Shown in pieces: positions 24,410-35,479 of a stretch of 64,000 bases of DNA; the first letter of the stretch is position 1; each line of letters starts with the position of its first letter. Below the pieces are notes generated by a model, which ran no database searches, was not told the origin of the DNA, and saw only the letters and a program-made list of their open reading frames with translations. Origin of the DNA: Thioclava sp. JE_KL1. Its GTDB lineage: Bacteria; Pseudomonadota; Alphaproteobacteria; Rhodobacterales; Rhodobacteraceae. Both the position numbers and the translations under genes were made by a program. The stretch lies in NCBI RefSeq assembly GCF_009296265.1, contig NZ_WBJS01000001.1:248001-312000 (forward strand). The letters are read 5' to 3'.

Positions 24410-25356
24410 TGAAGCTCCTCGTGACCCGCAAGCTGACCGACGAGGTCGAGGCCCGCGTGGCGAAGGAATTCGACGTGACCTTCCGCAACGGGGCCGCGCC
24501 GATGACCGAGGACGAGGCGCGGCAGGCGCTGGCCGAATACGATGCGCTTCTTGTGACCTTGGGCGACAAGGTGACGGCAGCGGCCTTCGAGGGTAGCCCC
24601 CGCGCGAGGATCGTGGCCAACTTCGGGGTGGGCTATAACCATATTGACGTGGCCGCCGCCGAGGCGAAGGGCATTACGGTGACCAACACGCCGGGCGCGG
24701 TGACCGATGCGACCGCCGATATCGCGATGATGCTGATCCTGATGAGCGCAAGACGGGCCTCGGCGGGCGAGCGGTTCGTGCGGCGCGGCGACTGGACTGG
24801 ATGGACGCCGACGCAATTCCTCGGCCAGCACGTCTCGGGCAAGAAGGTCGGCATCATCGGTCTGGGCCGGATCGGCACAGCGATTGCGAAACGCTGCCAC
24901 TTCGGCTTCGGCATGGAGGTCGCCTACACCAAGCGCACCCCCGTCGATCCGGGCTTCCCCGCGACGCATCTGAGCCAGGACGAGCTGCTCGCGACTTCCG
25001 ATTTCGTGGTGATCGCGGTGCCCGCCAGTCCCGCCACGCATCACCTGATCGGCGCGGCGGAGATTGCGAAGATGCAGCCGCATGCGCATCTCATCAACAT
25101 CGCGCGCGGCGATATCGTCGACGAGGCAGCACTGGTGGCCGCAATGCAGGGCAATGCGATCGCAGGCGCGGGTCTCGACGTCTATGAGCGCGAGCCTTAT
25201 GTGCCGGAAGCCCTGCGCGCGCTGGATAACGTCACGTTGCTTCCGCATCTCGGCACCGCCGCTCTTGAGGTGCGCGACGACATGGGCCACATGGCGGTCG
25301 ACAATCTCATCGCCTTTCGTGACGGCAACACGCCGCCCAATCGCGTGTCGTCTTGA
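24409..25356 (+). CDS. D-2-hydroxyacid dehydrogenase, glyoxylate/hydroxypyruvate reductase type
   Basis: A 315-residue NAD(P)H-dependent dehydrogenase of the GyaR/GRHPR group. The NAD-binding loop VGIIGLGRIGTAIAKRC is near residues 147-163. Catalytic residues are seen as Arg in NIARGDIVDEAAL (about 230), Glu in DVYEREP (about 260) and His in LLPHLGTA (about 280). It probably reduces glyoxylate or hydroxypyruvate to glycolate or D-glycerate. A hydroxypyruvate isomerase is encoded 11 kb away, but the genes are not linked in an operon. It is the last gene of the ybjN-proC-csaA operon, overlapping csaA by one base. Confidence 0.9.
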   Translation: MKLLVTRKLTDEVEARVAKEFDVTFRNGAAPMTEDEARQALAEYDALLVTLGDKVTAAAFEGSPRARIVANFGVGYNHIDVAAAEAKGITVTNTPGAVTDATADIAMMLILMSARRASAGERFVRRGDWTGWTPTQFLGQHVSGKKVGIIGLGRIGTAIAKRCHFGFGMEVAYTKRTPVDPGFPATHLSQDELLATSDFVVIAVPASPATHHLIGAAEIAKMQPHAHLINIARGDIVDEAALVAAMQGNAIAGAGLDVYEREPYVPEALRALDNVTLLPHLGTAALEVRDDMGHMAVDNLIAFRDGNTPPNRVSS

Positions 25357-25398
25357 CCTTTCACCTCCTTGGCGGGAGGCTCTGCCAAGGAGGATCCG

Positions 25399-26517
25399 AT
25401 GCATCAAGCCGTCATTACCGGGACCGGGGTCTATACGCCGGAACACGTCATCACGAATGCCGAACTCGTCGAGGCGTTCAACGCCTATGCCGACCTGTTC
25501 AACGCCGAGAACGCGGAGTCCATCACCGCGGGCGAGATCGAGGCCAAGCCGCATAGCTCGGTCGAGTTCATCGAGAAAGCCTCCGGGATCGAGCAGCGCT
25601 ACGTGATGGACAAGGAAGGCGTGCTGGACCCCACGCGCATGTATCCGCGCTTGCGCCAGCGCTCGGATGACGAGCCGGGCATCATGGCCGAGATCGCGCT
25701 CGATGCCTGCAACAAGGCGCTGGCGCAGGCCGGGCGGAAGGGCGAAGACATTGACCTCGTGATCTGCGCGGCCTCGAATATGGAGCGCGCCTACCCCGCC
25801 GTCGCCATCGAGATCCAGAAGCTACTCGGCGCGGGCGGGTTCGCGTTCGATATGAACGTCGCCTGCTCCTCGGCCACGTTCGGCATTCAGGCCGCCGCCG
25901 ACATGATCCGCACCGGCTCCGTGCGCCGCGCGCTGGTCGTGAACCCAGAGATCACCTCAGGCCACCTCGAATGGCGCGACCGCGACTGCCACTTCATCTT
26001 TGGCGATGTGGCGACCGCGACGCTGATCGAACGGCGCGAGGATGCGCCGCATGGCTTCCTGATCCGCTCCACCCGTTGCGCGACGGAGTTTTCCAACAAC
26101 ATCCGCAACAATAACGGCTTCTTGCGCCGCACCCGGCCCGATGGCGTGGCCGACCGCCGCGACATGCAGTTCATGCAGGAGGGTAGGAAGGTCTTCAAGG
26201 AAGTGATGCCGATGGTGGCGCAACACATCCTCGCCCATCTCTCCGACGCGGAGGTGAAACCCGAGGAACTGCACCGTCTCTGGCTGCATCAGGCCAACAA
26301 GACGATGAACGACTTCGTGGGCAAGAAGGTCTTGGGCCGCGACCCCGAGCCGGGCGAGCAGCCCAACATCCTGCAGGACTACGCCAACACGTCCTCCGCC
26401 GGGTCGATCATCGCGTTTTCGAAATATTCCGACGATTTCAAACCGGGCGAGATCGGGCTGATCTGTTCCTTCGGGGCGGGCTACTCGGTGGGCTCGGTCG
26501 TTCTCGAGAAGATCTGA
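25399..26517 (+). CDS. Beta-ketoacyl-ACP synthase III-like protein (FabH family)
   Basis: A 372-residue thiolase-fold condensing enzyme. The start at 25399 follows AAGGAGG; an in-frame extension to 25369 adds only ten residues. The catalytic triad is visible: Cys in MNVACSSATFGIQ (about 156), His in LWLHQANKTMND (about 299), and Asn in DYANTSSAGSI (about 335). FabH enzymes condense acyl-CoA with malonyl-ACP. This sequence is longer than E. coli FabH (317 residues), with an extra region near 20-75 (FNAYADLFNAENAESI), and belongs to the second FabH-like subgroup often found beside a canonical fabH elsewhere. It may therefore use unusual acyl donors. It is convergent with tdk (3 bp between stops). 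Confidence 0.88.
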   Translation: MHQAVITGTGVYTPEHVITNAELVEAFNAYADLFNAENAESITAGEIEAKPHSSVEFIEKASGIEQRYVMDKEGVLDPTRMYPRLRQRSDDEPGIMAEIALDACNKALAQAGRKGEDIDLVICAASNMERAYPAVAIEIQKLLGAGGFAFDMNVACSSATFGIQAAADMIRTGSVRRALVVNPEITSGHLEWRDRDCHFIFGDVATATLIERREDAPHGFLIRSTRCATEFSNNIRNNNGFLRRTRPDGVADRRDMQFMQEGRKVFKEVMPMVAQHILAHLSDAEVKPEELHRLWLHQANKTMNDFVGKKVLGRDPEPGEQPNILQDYANTSSAGSIIAFSKYSDDFKPGEIGLICSFGAGYSVGSVVLEKI

Positions 26518-26520
26518 GGC

Positions 26521-27102
26521 TTACGCCTCGCCCATCGCTTTGCGCCAGTGGCGGCGGCAGAGGCTGACATAGGTCTCATTGCCGCCGATCTGCACCTGAT
26601 CGCCATCGCGTAGCGCCTGTCCGTCCGGGCCCATCCGCACCACCATCGTGGCCTTCTTGCCGCAATGGCAGATCGTGCGGACTTCGCGCATCTCGTCGGC
26701 CAGCGCCAGCAGTGCCGCCGAGCCGGGGAACAGCTTGCCCTGAAAATCCACCCGCAGCCCGTAGCACATCACCGGCACGCGCAGGTCATCGACCGCGCGG
26801 GCGATCTGCCAGACCTGCGTCTCGGTCAGGAACTGCGCCTCGTCCACGAAGATGCAGGCGCAGGGGCCCTCGGCCAGCCGCGCCTCGATCAGCGCGAACA
26901 TGTCCGTCTCTTCGGTGAAACAGGCCGCCTCCGCACCGATGCCGATCCGGCTCGCAATGCGCCCGTCGCCCGCGCGATTGTCGAGCCGCGCGGTCACGAG
27001 GAAGGTCTCCATCCCGCGTTCGATATAGTTGTGGGAGGCTTGCAAGAGGATCGTGCTCTTGCCCGCGTTCATTGTGGAATAATGGAAGTACAGCTTGGCC
27101 AT
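26521..27102 (-). CDS. tdk: Thymidine kinase (type II)
   Basis: A 193-residue enzyme that phosphorylates thymidine for salvage. The P-loop is STMNAGKSTILLQ (about 9-21), the Walker B-like FVDEAQFL with catalytic Glu is near 87-94, and the C-terminal zinc-binding lasso has CHCGKKA and CRRHW. The start is placed at ATG 27102 (MAKLYFHYSTMNAGKS). A TTG three codons upstream is possible. It stands alone on the minus strand, convergent with the FabH-like gene. Confidence 0.95.
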   Translation of the reverse strand: MAKLYFHYSTMNAGKSTILLQASHNYIERGMETFLVTARLDNRAGDGRIASRIGIGAEAACFTEETDMFALIEARLAEGPCACIFVDEAQFLTETQVWQIARAVDDLRVPVMCYGLRVDFQGKLFPGSAALLALADEMREVRTICHCGKKATMVVRMGPDGQALRDGDQVQIGGNETYVSLCRRHWRKAMGEA

Positions 27103-27153
27103 GGCCTGCAATAGCCCGCGATTTTCAGGGGAGCAAGACTGCCCACGCGACGC

Positions 27154-27603
27154 TCAGGGACGGTCGGCGCTGTCCATCCAGATCGTGACCGGCCCGTCAT
27201 TCAGAAGCGCAACTTTCATATCCGCACCGAACTCCCCGGTCTGGACCGGCGGGCCCAGAGATTCGAGGTGCCGGGCGAAATGCTGATACAGCCGACCGCC
27301 GTCTTCGGGCGGGGCTGCCGCAGAGAAACCGGGGCGGTTGCCGCGCGACGTGTCGGCCGCCAGCGTGAACTGGCTGACCACCAGACAGGCGCCGCCGATA
27401 TCGCCCACCGCGCGGTTCATCTTGCCCGCCTCATCCTTGAAGATGCGCAGCTTCGAGACCCGCTCGGCCAATTTCTCGGCGACTTTCTCGTCATCGCCCT
27501 GCATCGCGCAGCACAGGATCAGGAGGCCCGGCCCGATCTCGGAGATGCGCTTGCCGTCGACGGTGACCGAGGCCTCGGAGACCCGCTGGATGAGCGCCCT
27601 CAT
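27154..27603 (-). CDS. dtd: D-aminoacyl-tRNA deacylase
   Basis: A 149-residue proofreading enzyme that removes D-amino acids (and glycine mischarged on tRNA-Ala) from tRNA. The diagnostic motifs are [18 protein letters not shown] (about 97-114) and the Gly-cisPro motif NDGPVT near 138. The N-terminus [17 protein letters not shown] is typical. The start overlaps the stop of the PfkB kinase gene by four bases, so it is translated as the second gene of that pair. Confidence 0.96.
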   Translation of the reverse strand: MRALIQRVSEASVTVDGKRISEIGPGLLILCCAMQGDDEKVAEKLAERVSKLRIFKDEAGKMNRAVGDIGGACLVVSQFTLAADTSRGNRPGFSAAAPPEDGGRLYQHFARHLESLGPPVQTGEFGADMKVALLNDGPVTIWMDSADRP

Positions 27604-28523
27604 GCCAGTTCGTCCGACCAGGGCGGGTTGGCCCCTGCCCGGCTGACGACCACCGCAGCGGCAGCCACGCCCAGTTTCAGGCAGTCCGAGATCAGCCCTT
27701 CCTCGGCGCGCGCGAGCGCGCCTTTGTCGAGCGCCTCGGCACGGTCCAGCGCAGCCAGCACGCCCGCGTTGAACGTATCGCCCGCGCCGACCGTGTCGAT
27801 GACCTCGACCTTGCGCGCGGGCACGAAGACCTCGCAGTGCTTCGAGAAACCATGCGCGCCGGTCGCACCTTCGGTCACGAAGACCAGCTTCGGCCCTTTC
27901 GCCAGCAGCCCGCGCGCGAGATCGGCGATGGTGCCCGGCCCTTCGATCCAGCGCAGATCCTCATCCGATACCTTCACGATATCGGCGACAGTGAACATCC
28001 GTTCCAGCCGCGCGCGATAGGCCGCCTCGTCGCGGATGAACCCGGGGCGGATATTCGGGTCGATCATCGTCACGCGATTCTCGGCCTCGCGCAGCATCAG
28101 CGCCTCATAGGCCGCGCCGCAAGGCTCGACCGGCAGCGAGATGCCACCGAAGAACATCGCCTTCACCTCTGCCGGGATCTCGGGCATGTCCTCGATCCTC
28201 AGCATCCGGCCAGCCGTGTTCTCGTCGTAGAAGGCGTAGCTCGCGTGGCCGTCGGTCAACGTCACGAAGGCGAGCGTCGTCGGCCGGTCCGAACGCACTG
28301 CAAGCCCCGCATCGACGCCACTATCGGACAGCGAGTGGATCAGCATCTTGCCGAACAGGTCCTCCGACAGGCCCGACAGGAACCCCGAGCGCGCACCGAG
28401 CCGCCCCAGCGCAATCGCGGTGTTGAACACCGCGCCGCCCGGATAGGGCGCAAAGGCCGCCTCGCCTTGCGCGCTTTCGCGCGGGAGCATGTCGATCAGG
28501 GCTTCGCCACAACTCAGGATCAT
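27600..28523 (-). CDS. PfkB family sugar kinase (fructokinase-like)
   Basis: A 307-residue ribokinase/PfkB-fold kinase. I place the start at ATG 28523 ([17 protein letters not shown]), with GAGGAGG just upstream; a longer in-frame extension has unlikely composition. The N-terminal PfkB signature is the [17 protein letters not shown] region (about 30-46) and the C-terminal signature is [17 protein letters not shown] (about 245-261), with the catalytic Asp in GAGD. It probably phosphorylates a hexose such as fructose. Nothing nearby fixes the substrate. It is coupled to dtd by a four-base overlap. Confidence 0.9.
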   Translation of the reverse strand: MILSCGEALIDMLPRESAQGEAAFAPYPGGAVFNTAIALGRLGARSGFLSGLSEDLFGKMLIHSLSDSGVDAGLAVRSDRPTTLAFVTLTDGHASYAFYDENTAGRMLRIEDMPEIPAEVKAMFFGGISLPVEPCGAAYEALMLREAENRVTMIDPNIRPGFIRDEAAYRARLERMFTVADIVKVSDEDLRWIEGPGTIADLARGLLAKGPKLVFVTEGATGAHGFSKHCEVFVPARKVEVIDTVGAGDTFNAGVLAALDRAEALDKGALARAEEGLISDCLKLGVAAAAVVVSRAGANPPWSDELA

Positions 28524-28596
28524 CGGGGGCCTCCTCATTCCGATACCGCTAACACCTGCTACACGCGAAGCGGTGTCCGGGCAATCCCCGCAGGGA

Positions 28597-30735
28597 TCAC
28601 GCTGCGGTCGGCCCGCCCTTGTCGCCGCCACCGCCGCGCCGGTTGCGCCCTTCGATCAACCACGCGCCCACGGTCAGCAGGGCCGCCAGGATCAGCCAGG
28701 CCCAGGCGGGCAGCAGCGGCTGCACCCGGATGTCGGTGGTGGCCGTGGCACCACGCGGCGTGATGCCGATCCAGCCGCGCCCCGATGTCGGGCGACCCGC
28801 GCGCACTTCGCGGATGGCGGGCACCCCGTCCTCGAGCCTTGTCACGCCGCCATTCGACGCCTCGACCACGGCGGAGAGGGGATCGCCGCTGGCGATCGTC
28901 TGTTCGAACTCGCGCGGGCTGGCCGGTCCCATCGCCACGACACGTTCGAGATCGCCGTCCTTGAGGCGGTAGAGCCCCGCCTCGGGCGCAGTCCAGCGCG
29001 CGGTGAAGCGGCCCGGTGCGGCCTCGGTCAACGGCACCTCTTGGGTCGAGCCATCAGGCAGGGTCACGGTCACCGGCGGCGCGCTGTCTTCCATCGTGCG
29101 ACGGATGATCCGCATCGAGAGCGCGCCGGGATCGATCTCGGCATAAAGCGCCTCTTCTTCCAGCTCGGGCTCTTTCATTTCCCAATGCGCGATCCGACGC
29201 AGCAATTCGAGCTGCGGCCCGCCGCCGTCATAGCCGCGATCCCAGAGCCACGCCTGATCCGAGGCCAGCAGCGCCACGCGCCCCTCGCCTTCGCGCGAGA
29301 GCACCAGCAGCGGTTTGCCCTCGGCGCCGGACATCACGACCTCGCCGGTGGGGTTCGTCAGTTCGATCTGGCGCAGCCAATGGCCCCAATGCGGGCCGTC
29401 TTTCTCGGCTTCCGTATCCTCGCCCTCGGGCGCGGGGGCGCCTTCCAGCCCCGCAGTCACCGGATGGCGCAGCCCCAAATCGGTCGGGCGCGGCAGGAAG
29501 CTTTCCGACATCACCCGGCCCGTGGGGCGCGCGGGCATGATATCGCCAAGGCTCGTCTGATAGAGGCTTTCGACGGTCGCAAATTCCGGACCGGCGGCCA
29601 CGAGGATCGCCCCGCCACGCTCGACGTAATCCTTGATATTGTCGAAATAGGCGGACGGCAGAATGCCCCGCGCGCCGTAGCGGTCGAAAATGATCAGGTC
29701 GAACTCGTCGATCTTGTCGACGAACAGCTCCTGCGTCGGGAAGGCGATGAGCGACAGTTCCGTCACCGGCACGCCGTCCTGTTTCTCGGGCGGGCGCAGG
29801 ATGGTGAAATGCACGAGGTCCACGCCAGCATCCGATTTCAGCAAGTTGCGCCAAGTCCGCTCGCCCGCATGGGGCTGGCCGGAGACCAGCAGCACCCGCA
29901 GCCGGTCGCGCACGCCATTGATCTGGACGGTGGCGACGTTGTTACGGTCGGTCAGCTCGCCATCGGTCGGCGACAGCGTGAACTGCACCACGTTCTGCCC
30001 GCCATGGGTCAGCGTCAGCGGCAGTTCCAGATCGCGGTCGGTGCGCACCGTGTAGCTTTTCGGATCCTTGCCATCGATCGAGATGGTCAGATCGGCAGTG
30101 CCACCCGCGCTTGCGGGCACGTTGCCCATATCCTCGACCTTGAGGCGGATATCGGTCTCCTCGCCGATGATCCCGAAGGACGGCGCGGTCTCGATCAGGA
30201 TACGCCGATCCCAGTCGCTGCGTTTGCCGGTCAGCAGCACCTGCAACGGCGCGGGCAGATCGGGGGCGAGCTGCGCATCATGGGCCTGCCCGTCGGTGAC
30301 CATCAGCGCGCCCGCGACCCGCGCGCGGGGCTCTGCGGCGAGCGCCTCGGCCAGGGTCGAGCCCAGCTCGGTGCCCGCATTGTCGGCCCCGTCCGGAACG
30401 GTGATCCGGCGCGTCTCGACATTGGGCATCGCGTCGAGTTGCGCCTGCAGACGCGTCAGGGCGGTATCGGTCTGCGCGACACGATCCGAGAGTTTCTGCG
30501 ACGAGGAACGGTCGTCGATCAGCAGCACGATATTGGACAGCGGCGCGGTCTGTTCGCGCTGCAAGGAGGGCTGCGCGATGGCGGCCAGCAGCACCAGCGC
30601 GGCCAAGGCCCGCAGCGCCCAGCCCTTCAGCCCGCGCCACAGCGCCAGCGCCAGCAGCACGACAGCCACCACGCCTGCGCCCGCGATCACAGGCCACGGC
30701 AGAAGCGGTGCGAAGATGATCGACATCCCGTTCAT
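28597..30735 (-). CDS. Large membrane protein of the MoxR/DUF58/DUF4159 operon (glutamine-amidotransferase-like domain)
   Basis: A 712-residue inner-membrane protein. Two N-terminal membrane segments (IAGAGVVAVVLLALALW and ALRALAALVLLAAIAQP) precede a vWA-like strand SNIVLLIDDRSSSQK. A class I glutamine-amidotransferase-like region follows around residues 300-520 (FDLIIFDRYGARGILP, YVERGGAILVAAGPEF, GRVALLASDQAW), and a last membrane helix near the C-terminus (AWAWLILAALLTVGAWLI). No complete catalytic Cys-His-Glu triad was identified, so this domain is probably structural. Its ATG overlaps the DUF4159 gene stop as ATGA. Such operons resemble Bat/aerotolerance-type chaperone systems with an AAA MoxR ATPase, but this member's function is unknown. 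Confidence 0.82.
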   Translation of the reverse strand: MNGMSIIFAPLLPWPVIAGAGVVAVVLLALALWRGLKGWALRALAALVLLAAIAQPSLQREQTAPLSNIVLLIDDRSSSQKLSDRVAQTDTALTRLQAQLDAMPNVETRRITVPDGADNAGTELGSTLAEALAAEPRARVAGALMVTDGQAHDAQLAPDLPAPLQVLLTGKRSDWDRRILIETAPSFGIIGEETDIRLKVEDMGNVPASAGGTADLTISIDGKDPKSYTVRTDRDLELPLTLTHGGQNVVQFTLSPTDGELTDRNNVATVQINGVRDRLRVLLVSGQPHAGERTWRNLLKSDAGVDLVHFTILRPPEKQDGVPVTELSLIAFPTQELFVDKIDEFDLIIFDRYGARGILPSAYFDNIKDYVERGGAILVAAGPEFATVESLYQTSLGDIMPARPTGRVMSESFLPRPTDLGLRHPVTAGLEGAPAPEGEDTEAEKDGPHWGHWLRQIELTNPTGEVVMSGAEGKPLLVLSREGEGRVALLASDQAWLWDRGYDGGGPQLELLRRIAHWEMKEPELEEEALYAEIDPGALSMRIIRRTMEDSAPPVTVTLPDGSTQEVPLTEAAPGRFTARWTAPEAGLYRLKDGDLERVVAMGPASPREFEQTIASGDPLSAVVEASNGGVTRLEDGVPAIREVRAGRPTSGRGWIGITPRGATATTDIRVQPLLPAWAWLILAALLTVGAWLIEGRNRRGGGGDKGGPTAA

Positions 30736-33473
30736 TGCCCCAGCCTTTCGAGAAGCGCAGGCACATGGACCTGATCGGATTTATAATTACCGGTCAGCAC
30801 ATGCATGATCAGGTTCACCCCGAAGCGATCCGCGATCTCGCGCTGACGCTCGCCGGTGCGGCCACGGCCCACCGGGAACATCGGCATCCCGCGATCGTCG
30901 ACGGCCCAGGCCGAGGCCCAGTCATTGCCGCCGATCACCACCGGCGTCACCCCGTCATTGAGGTTGCGAAACGGCATCCCCTCGGCGCGTTCGGCATCGG
31001 CGGGCGGGGCCTCCACCCAGATCGTGCCGTCATAGCGGCCGGGGAAATCCTGCAGCAGGTAGAAGGTGCGGGTCAGTACGTGATCGTCCGGAATCGGCGC
31101 AAGCGGCGGGATATCCAAGGGGGCTGCCAGCGCCTGCAAACGCTTGCCTGCGGGCGTCGCCTCGCCGAAGCCCGCGATATCGGCGTCGCGCGTGTCGAAC
31201 AGGATCATGCCGCCGCCGCGCAGGTAGCGGTTCAGCTTGGCATATTCCATCGGGCTCGGCGCGGGCTGATCTGCGGTGATCGGCCAGTAGATGAAGGTAA
31301 AGACGGCCAGATCGTCGTTCTTGAGGTCGACCATCATCGGCGCGGAGGGCTCGACCGTGGTACGGCGATTGAGAACCTGCGACAGCCCCTTGAGCCCCGC
31401 CATGGACACCCGGTCCACCTCGGCATCGCCGGTGGGCATCGCGGCCAGAACCACATTGGACGCAGCCTCGATCGCGCGGGCCGGATCCATATCCTCGGCA
31501 TGGGCTTGCGGCGGCGCTATGCTGGCGAGGATCAGGGCGCCCCCGAAGGCGGCGGCCTTCATCGCGCGCGGCCCCCAGAGCTTGCCCGACAGCGCCAGCG
31601 TCGCGAGAATATCGATCAGCAGCGCCGCCAGCGCCGCGCCCAGCAGCCAGCCCTTCAGCGGCATTTCGCGCTGCTCGAAGGCCCCTTCGACGGGGACATT
31701 TGCGGGCCAACTGGCCGGGGAGAGCGTCGCGCCGCGCGGCAGAGCGTTCAGCGCGACCGAGCGATCCTCGGCGGTGTAGATACCCGGTCGCAGCTTCGGC
31801 CCCGGCTCTGCTTTGGCGAGCTCCTCGCCCGGCACACCTGCGGCGGCGCCTGCGTCCTGCAACCGCCCGAACCCGTCGAGCAGCTTCTGCGGCACCCAGG
31901 TCTGGCCCGCAAGATCAGCCTCTTCCGGCGCGGCGGGCCGGGCCGAGACCGCGAGCCGCTCCAGCATCTGCGGGAACAGAAGCGACAGCGGCAGCGTCGA
32001 CCATTCAGCATTGGCGGTGACATGGAATAGCACGACCGCCCCCTGCCCCATCTTGGCGCGGGTCACGAGCGGCGTGCCATCGGTCAGTGCGGCGATGGTG
32101 TGCTCGGAGAGGTCCGGCGTGGGCTCGGCCATCACCTGCGCCTTCACGGTCACATCCTCAGGAACCTTCAGCCCCGCGAAGGGCGAGTTCTCCGGGAAGG
32201 GCGCCAGCGCGCGCGGATCGCCCCAGCTCATCGTGCCGCCCAGCGAGCGGCCGCCCGCGCGCAGTTGCACGGGCAGAAGCGTATCGGCATCGAGATCTGC
32301 ATTGGCCATGCGGGGCCCTGCGAAACGGATCAGCAGCCCGCCCTTCTCAACCCACTCCTGCAGCTTCGGCTGCTCGGGCAGATCGGCCATATCGGCGAGG
32401 ATGATTACGTCCGGATCGGCGGTCAGCACATCGGCCAGCGTGCCCTCTATCAGGTCCGCCGTGGGGGCGAGCGCCTGATGCAGGTAATGGGTGGGCGAGA
32501 GCAGCTCCAGCCCTTCGCGGTCGCGCGCGCCCGACAGGATCGCGACCTTGCGGCGCTTCACCGCGTCGTCGGTCAGGCTGACTGCGCCTGCCGAGCGCAT
32601 GCCGGTGATCTCGATCCGGGTGATGCGGTTGCGCAGCTCGGGCGGCAGATCGAAGCGCAGCTCGGTCTCGCGGCTGTCGGTGAATTGCAGCGGCTGGCTG
32701 GCCAGTTCCCGCTCGATCCCCGCCGGGTCGCGCCCCACGGCGGCAACATCGCGCGGGCTGGGCGGGATTGTTGAGGCGAGCGCAGGCACGACGAGCGCGC
32801 CATCCTCGATCCGGGCAGCCCCCAGCGCCAAGACCGGTAATTGCGGTTGCCAGACCTTGACCGGACCGCGCGCCTCCAGCGCATTCAGAACGCCCGCGCG
32901 GCTGTCGCGGGCCAAGCCGTCCGACAGCCAGAGCGTCTCGAAATTCCCCTCCGGCAGATTGGCGGCGTCGAAGCTCTGCGGAGCCCAGGGCTGCGGCTGG
33001 ATACCGGGCAGCGACTGGATCAGCGCACCCGCATCCGTGAAACTCACTTGCCCGGGCGGCGGATCGGTCAGCGAGATCACCGCTGCGGGACGTCCGGCCT
33101 GCTGCGCATCCTTCAGCGCCGACGTCATCCGCTCCAACCGGCGCGGCCAGTCGCGCGCGGAGGCCCAGCTGCCGTCGGCCACGATCAGGAGCGGCCCGGT
33201 TCCGGGCACGGCCCGCTGCGGGTTCAGCACCGGCCCGGCAAAGCCGATGATCGCGGCAGCCAGCGCCAGAAGACGCAGCGCCAGCAGCCACCACGGCGTG
33301 CGCGCGGCCTGCACTTCCTCGTCCTTGAGACCCAGGAGCAGCGCGACGCCGGGAAAACGCCTGCGGATCGGCGCGGGCGGCACCGCGCGCAGGATCAGCC
33401 AGATGATCGGCAACGCAGCCAGCCCCAGCAAGAGCCAGGGCGCGGTGAAGCCGATGGGGCCGAGCATCCACAT
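30732..33473 (-). CDS. BatA-like/DUF4159 membrane protein
   Basis: A 913-residue inner-membrane protein. The start is taken at ATG 33473 (MWMLGPIGFTAPWLLLGLAA), one base overlapping the DUF58 stop. Two N-terminal membrane helices and the short sequence between them match the aerotolerance BatA N-domain. A vWA-like strand (GPLLIVADGSWASARDW) and a long periplasmic beta region follow. Another membrane helix near residue 630-650 (WLLGAALAALLIDILATLAL) precedes the C-terminal DUF4159 domain (FTFIYWPITADQPAPS ... YLRGGGMILFDTRD), an amidotransferase-like fold. It belongs to the MoxR-DUF58-DUF4159-membrane protein operon found widely in alphaproteobacteria. Probably assembly or stress tolerance at the envelope; no direct assay is known to me. 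Confidence 0.88.
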   Translation of the reverse strand: MWMLGPIGFTAPWLLLGLAALPIIWLILRAVPPAPIRRRFPGVALLLGLKDEEVQAARTPWWLLALRLLALAAAIIGFAGPVLNPQRAVPGTGPLLIVADGSWASARDWPRRLERMTSALKDAQQAGRPAAVISLTDPPPGQVSFTDAGALIQSLPGIQPQPWAPQSFDAANLPEGNFETLWLSDGLARDSRAGVLNALEARGPVKVWQPQLPVLALGAARIEDGALVVPALASTIPPSPRDVAAVGRDPAGIERELASQPLQFTDSRETELRFDLPPELRNRITRIEITGMRSAGAVSLTDDAVKRRKVAILSGARDREGLELLSPTHYLHQALAPTADLIEGTLADVLTADPDVIILADMADLPEQPKLQEWVEKGGLLIRFAGPRMANADLDADTLLPVQLRAGGRSLGGTMSWGDPRALAPFPENSPFAGLKVPEDVTVKAQVMAEPTPDLSEHTIAALTDGTPLVTRAKMGQGAVVLFHVTANAEWSTLPLSLLFPQMLERLAVSARPAAPEEADLAGQTWVPQKLLDGFGRLQDAGAAAGVPGEELAKAEPGPKLRPGIYTAEDRSVALNALPRGATLSPASWPANVPVEGAFEQREMPLKGWLLGAALAALLIDILATLALSGKLWGPRAMKAAAFGGALILASIAPPQAHAEDMDPARAIEAASNVVLAAMPTGDAEVDRVSMAGLKGLSQVLNRRTTVEPSAPMMVDLKNDDLAVFTFIYWPITADQPAPSPMEYAKLNRYLRGGGMILFDTRDADIAGFGEATPAGKRLQALAAPLDIPPLAPIPDDHVLTRTFYLLQDFPGRYDGTIWVEAPPADAERAEGMPFRNLNDGVTPVVIGGNDWASAWAVDDRGMPMFPVGRGRTGERQREIADRFGVNLIMHVLTGNYKSDQVHVPALLERLGQ

Positions 33474-34389
33474 CAGCGCCCCCTCTCGAGCGCGGAATAA
33501 AGCCACAGCAGCGCAGCCTGCGCCGGATCGCCCGTGTGATGGGTCGAGAATTGCCAGCCCGCGCTGCGCGCCAGCCGGGCGAGCTGATCGCGCCGCGCAG
33601 CCAGCCGATCCAGATAACGCGCGCGCAGATCGCCCGCCTTGCGGGTCTCATGGATCAGCCCGCCCGCCATCGACTGGAAGATCGTGCGCCCATCATAGGG
33701 AAAGGCCTCTTCGTCGGGGTCGAGCACCTGCATCATCACGCCCGACACACCACGATCGGCCAAACGGCCCAGCGCTGCCTCGATCGGGCCGAGATCACCG
33801 AAGAAATCCGACAGCAGCACCACCCGCGATTGCGGCGTGACACCTGCGATTTCGGGCGCGCCGTAATCCTGCACACCCGCATCGCGCGACAGAAGGCCTG
33901 CAAGCTCCATCAGCTGCGCGCGGCCCGGACGTGGCGGCGCGAGCGGGCCGGTCAGCCCAACGCGTTCGCCGCCGCGCACCATCAGCACCGCAAGCGCGAG
34001 GCCCAGCACACGGGCGCGCTCTGATTTGGTGACGCGCGCCTTTCGCCCGCTCTCGGCCCCGGTGAAGCGCATCGAGGCCGCGTCATCGACCCAGAGATGG
34101 ACCGATTGCGCCAGCTGCCATTCCCGCTGGCGCACATATTGGCTATCCGAGCGCGCCGAGCGCCGCCAATCGACGAAGCGCAGCTCGTCGCCCGCATGGG
34201 CGGGACGGTATTGCCAGAATTCCTCACCCGATCCCGCACGCCTGCGGCCATGCGCGCCCATCTGGACGGTCGCCGCCAGATGCTCTGCCGCGACCAGCAG
34301 CGGAGGCAGCGCAGAGGCCGCCCCTTCCGCCTCGCGGCGCAGGCTCAGCGCGGGGGATTGCCCCGGCGCTGCGGTATCGGAGGTTACGC

Positions 34390-34393
<4 letters not shown>
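33473..34393 (-). CDS. DUF58 domain protein
   Basis: A 306-residue protein of the DUF58 (vWA-like) family that accompanies MoxR ATPases. The signature GDELRFVDWRRSARSDS lies near residues 72-88, and a metal-site-like segment VHLWVDDAASM lies near 105-115. I place the start at TTG 34393, which overlaps the moxR stop (TTGA); no ATG or GTG sits between the overlap and the conserved region. An alternative is a start inside moxR. It is a predicted cytoplasmic or peripheral partner that the MoxR chaperone remodels. The stop overlaps the DUF4159 start by one base. Confidence 0.85.
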
Positions 34394-35406
<1,013 letters not shown>

Positions 35407-35479
35407 GACATTCTCCCCGTTGATGCCTATCTTTCCCAGCAAAGCAGATATCCACGCTCCGACCAACGGCCAAATTTAC

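Noticed and set aside
32347-33651. Alternative frame of about 430 codons across the DUF4159 gene
   Set aside because: Shadow frame. The DUF4159 frame has membrane helices and conserved domains at both ends.
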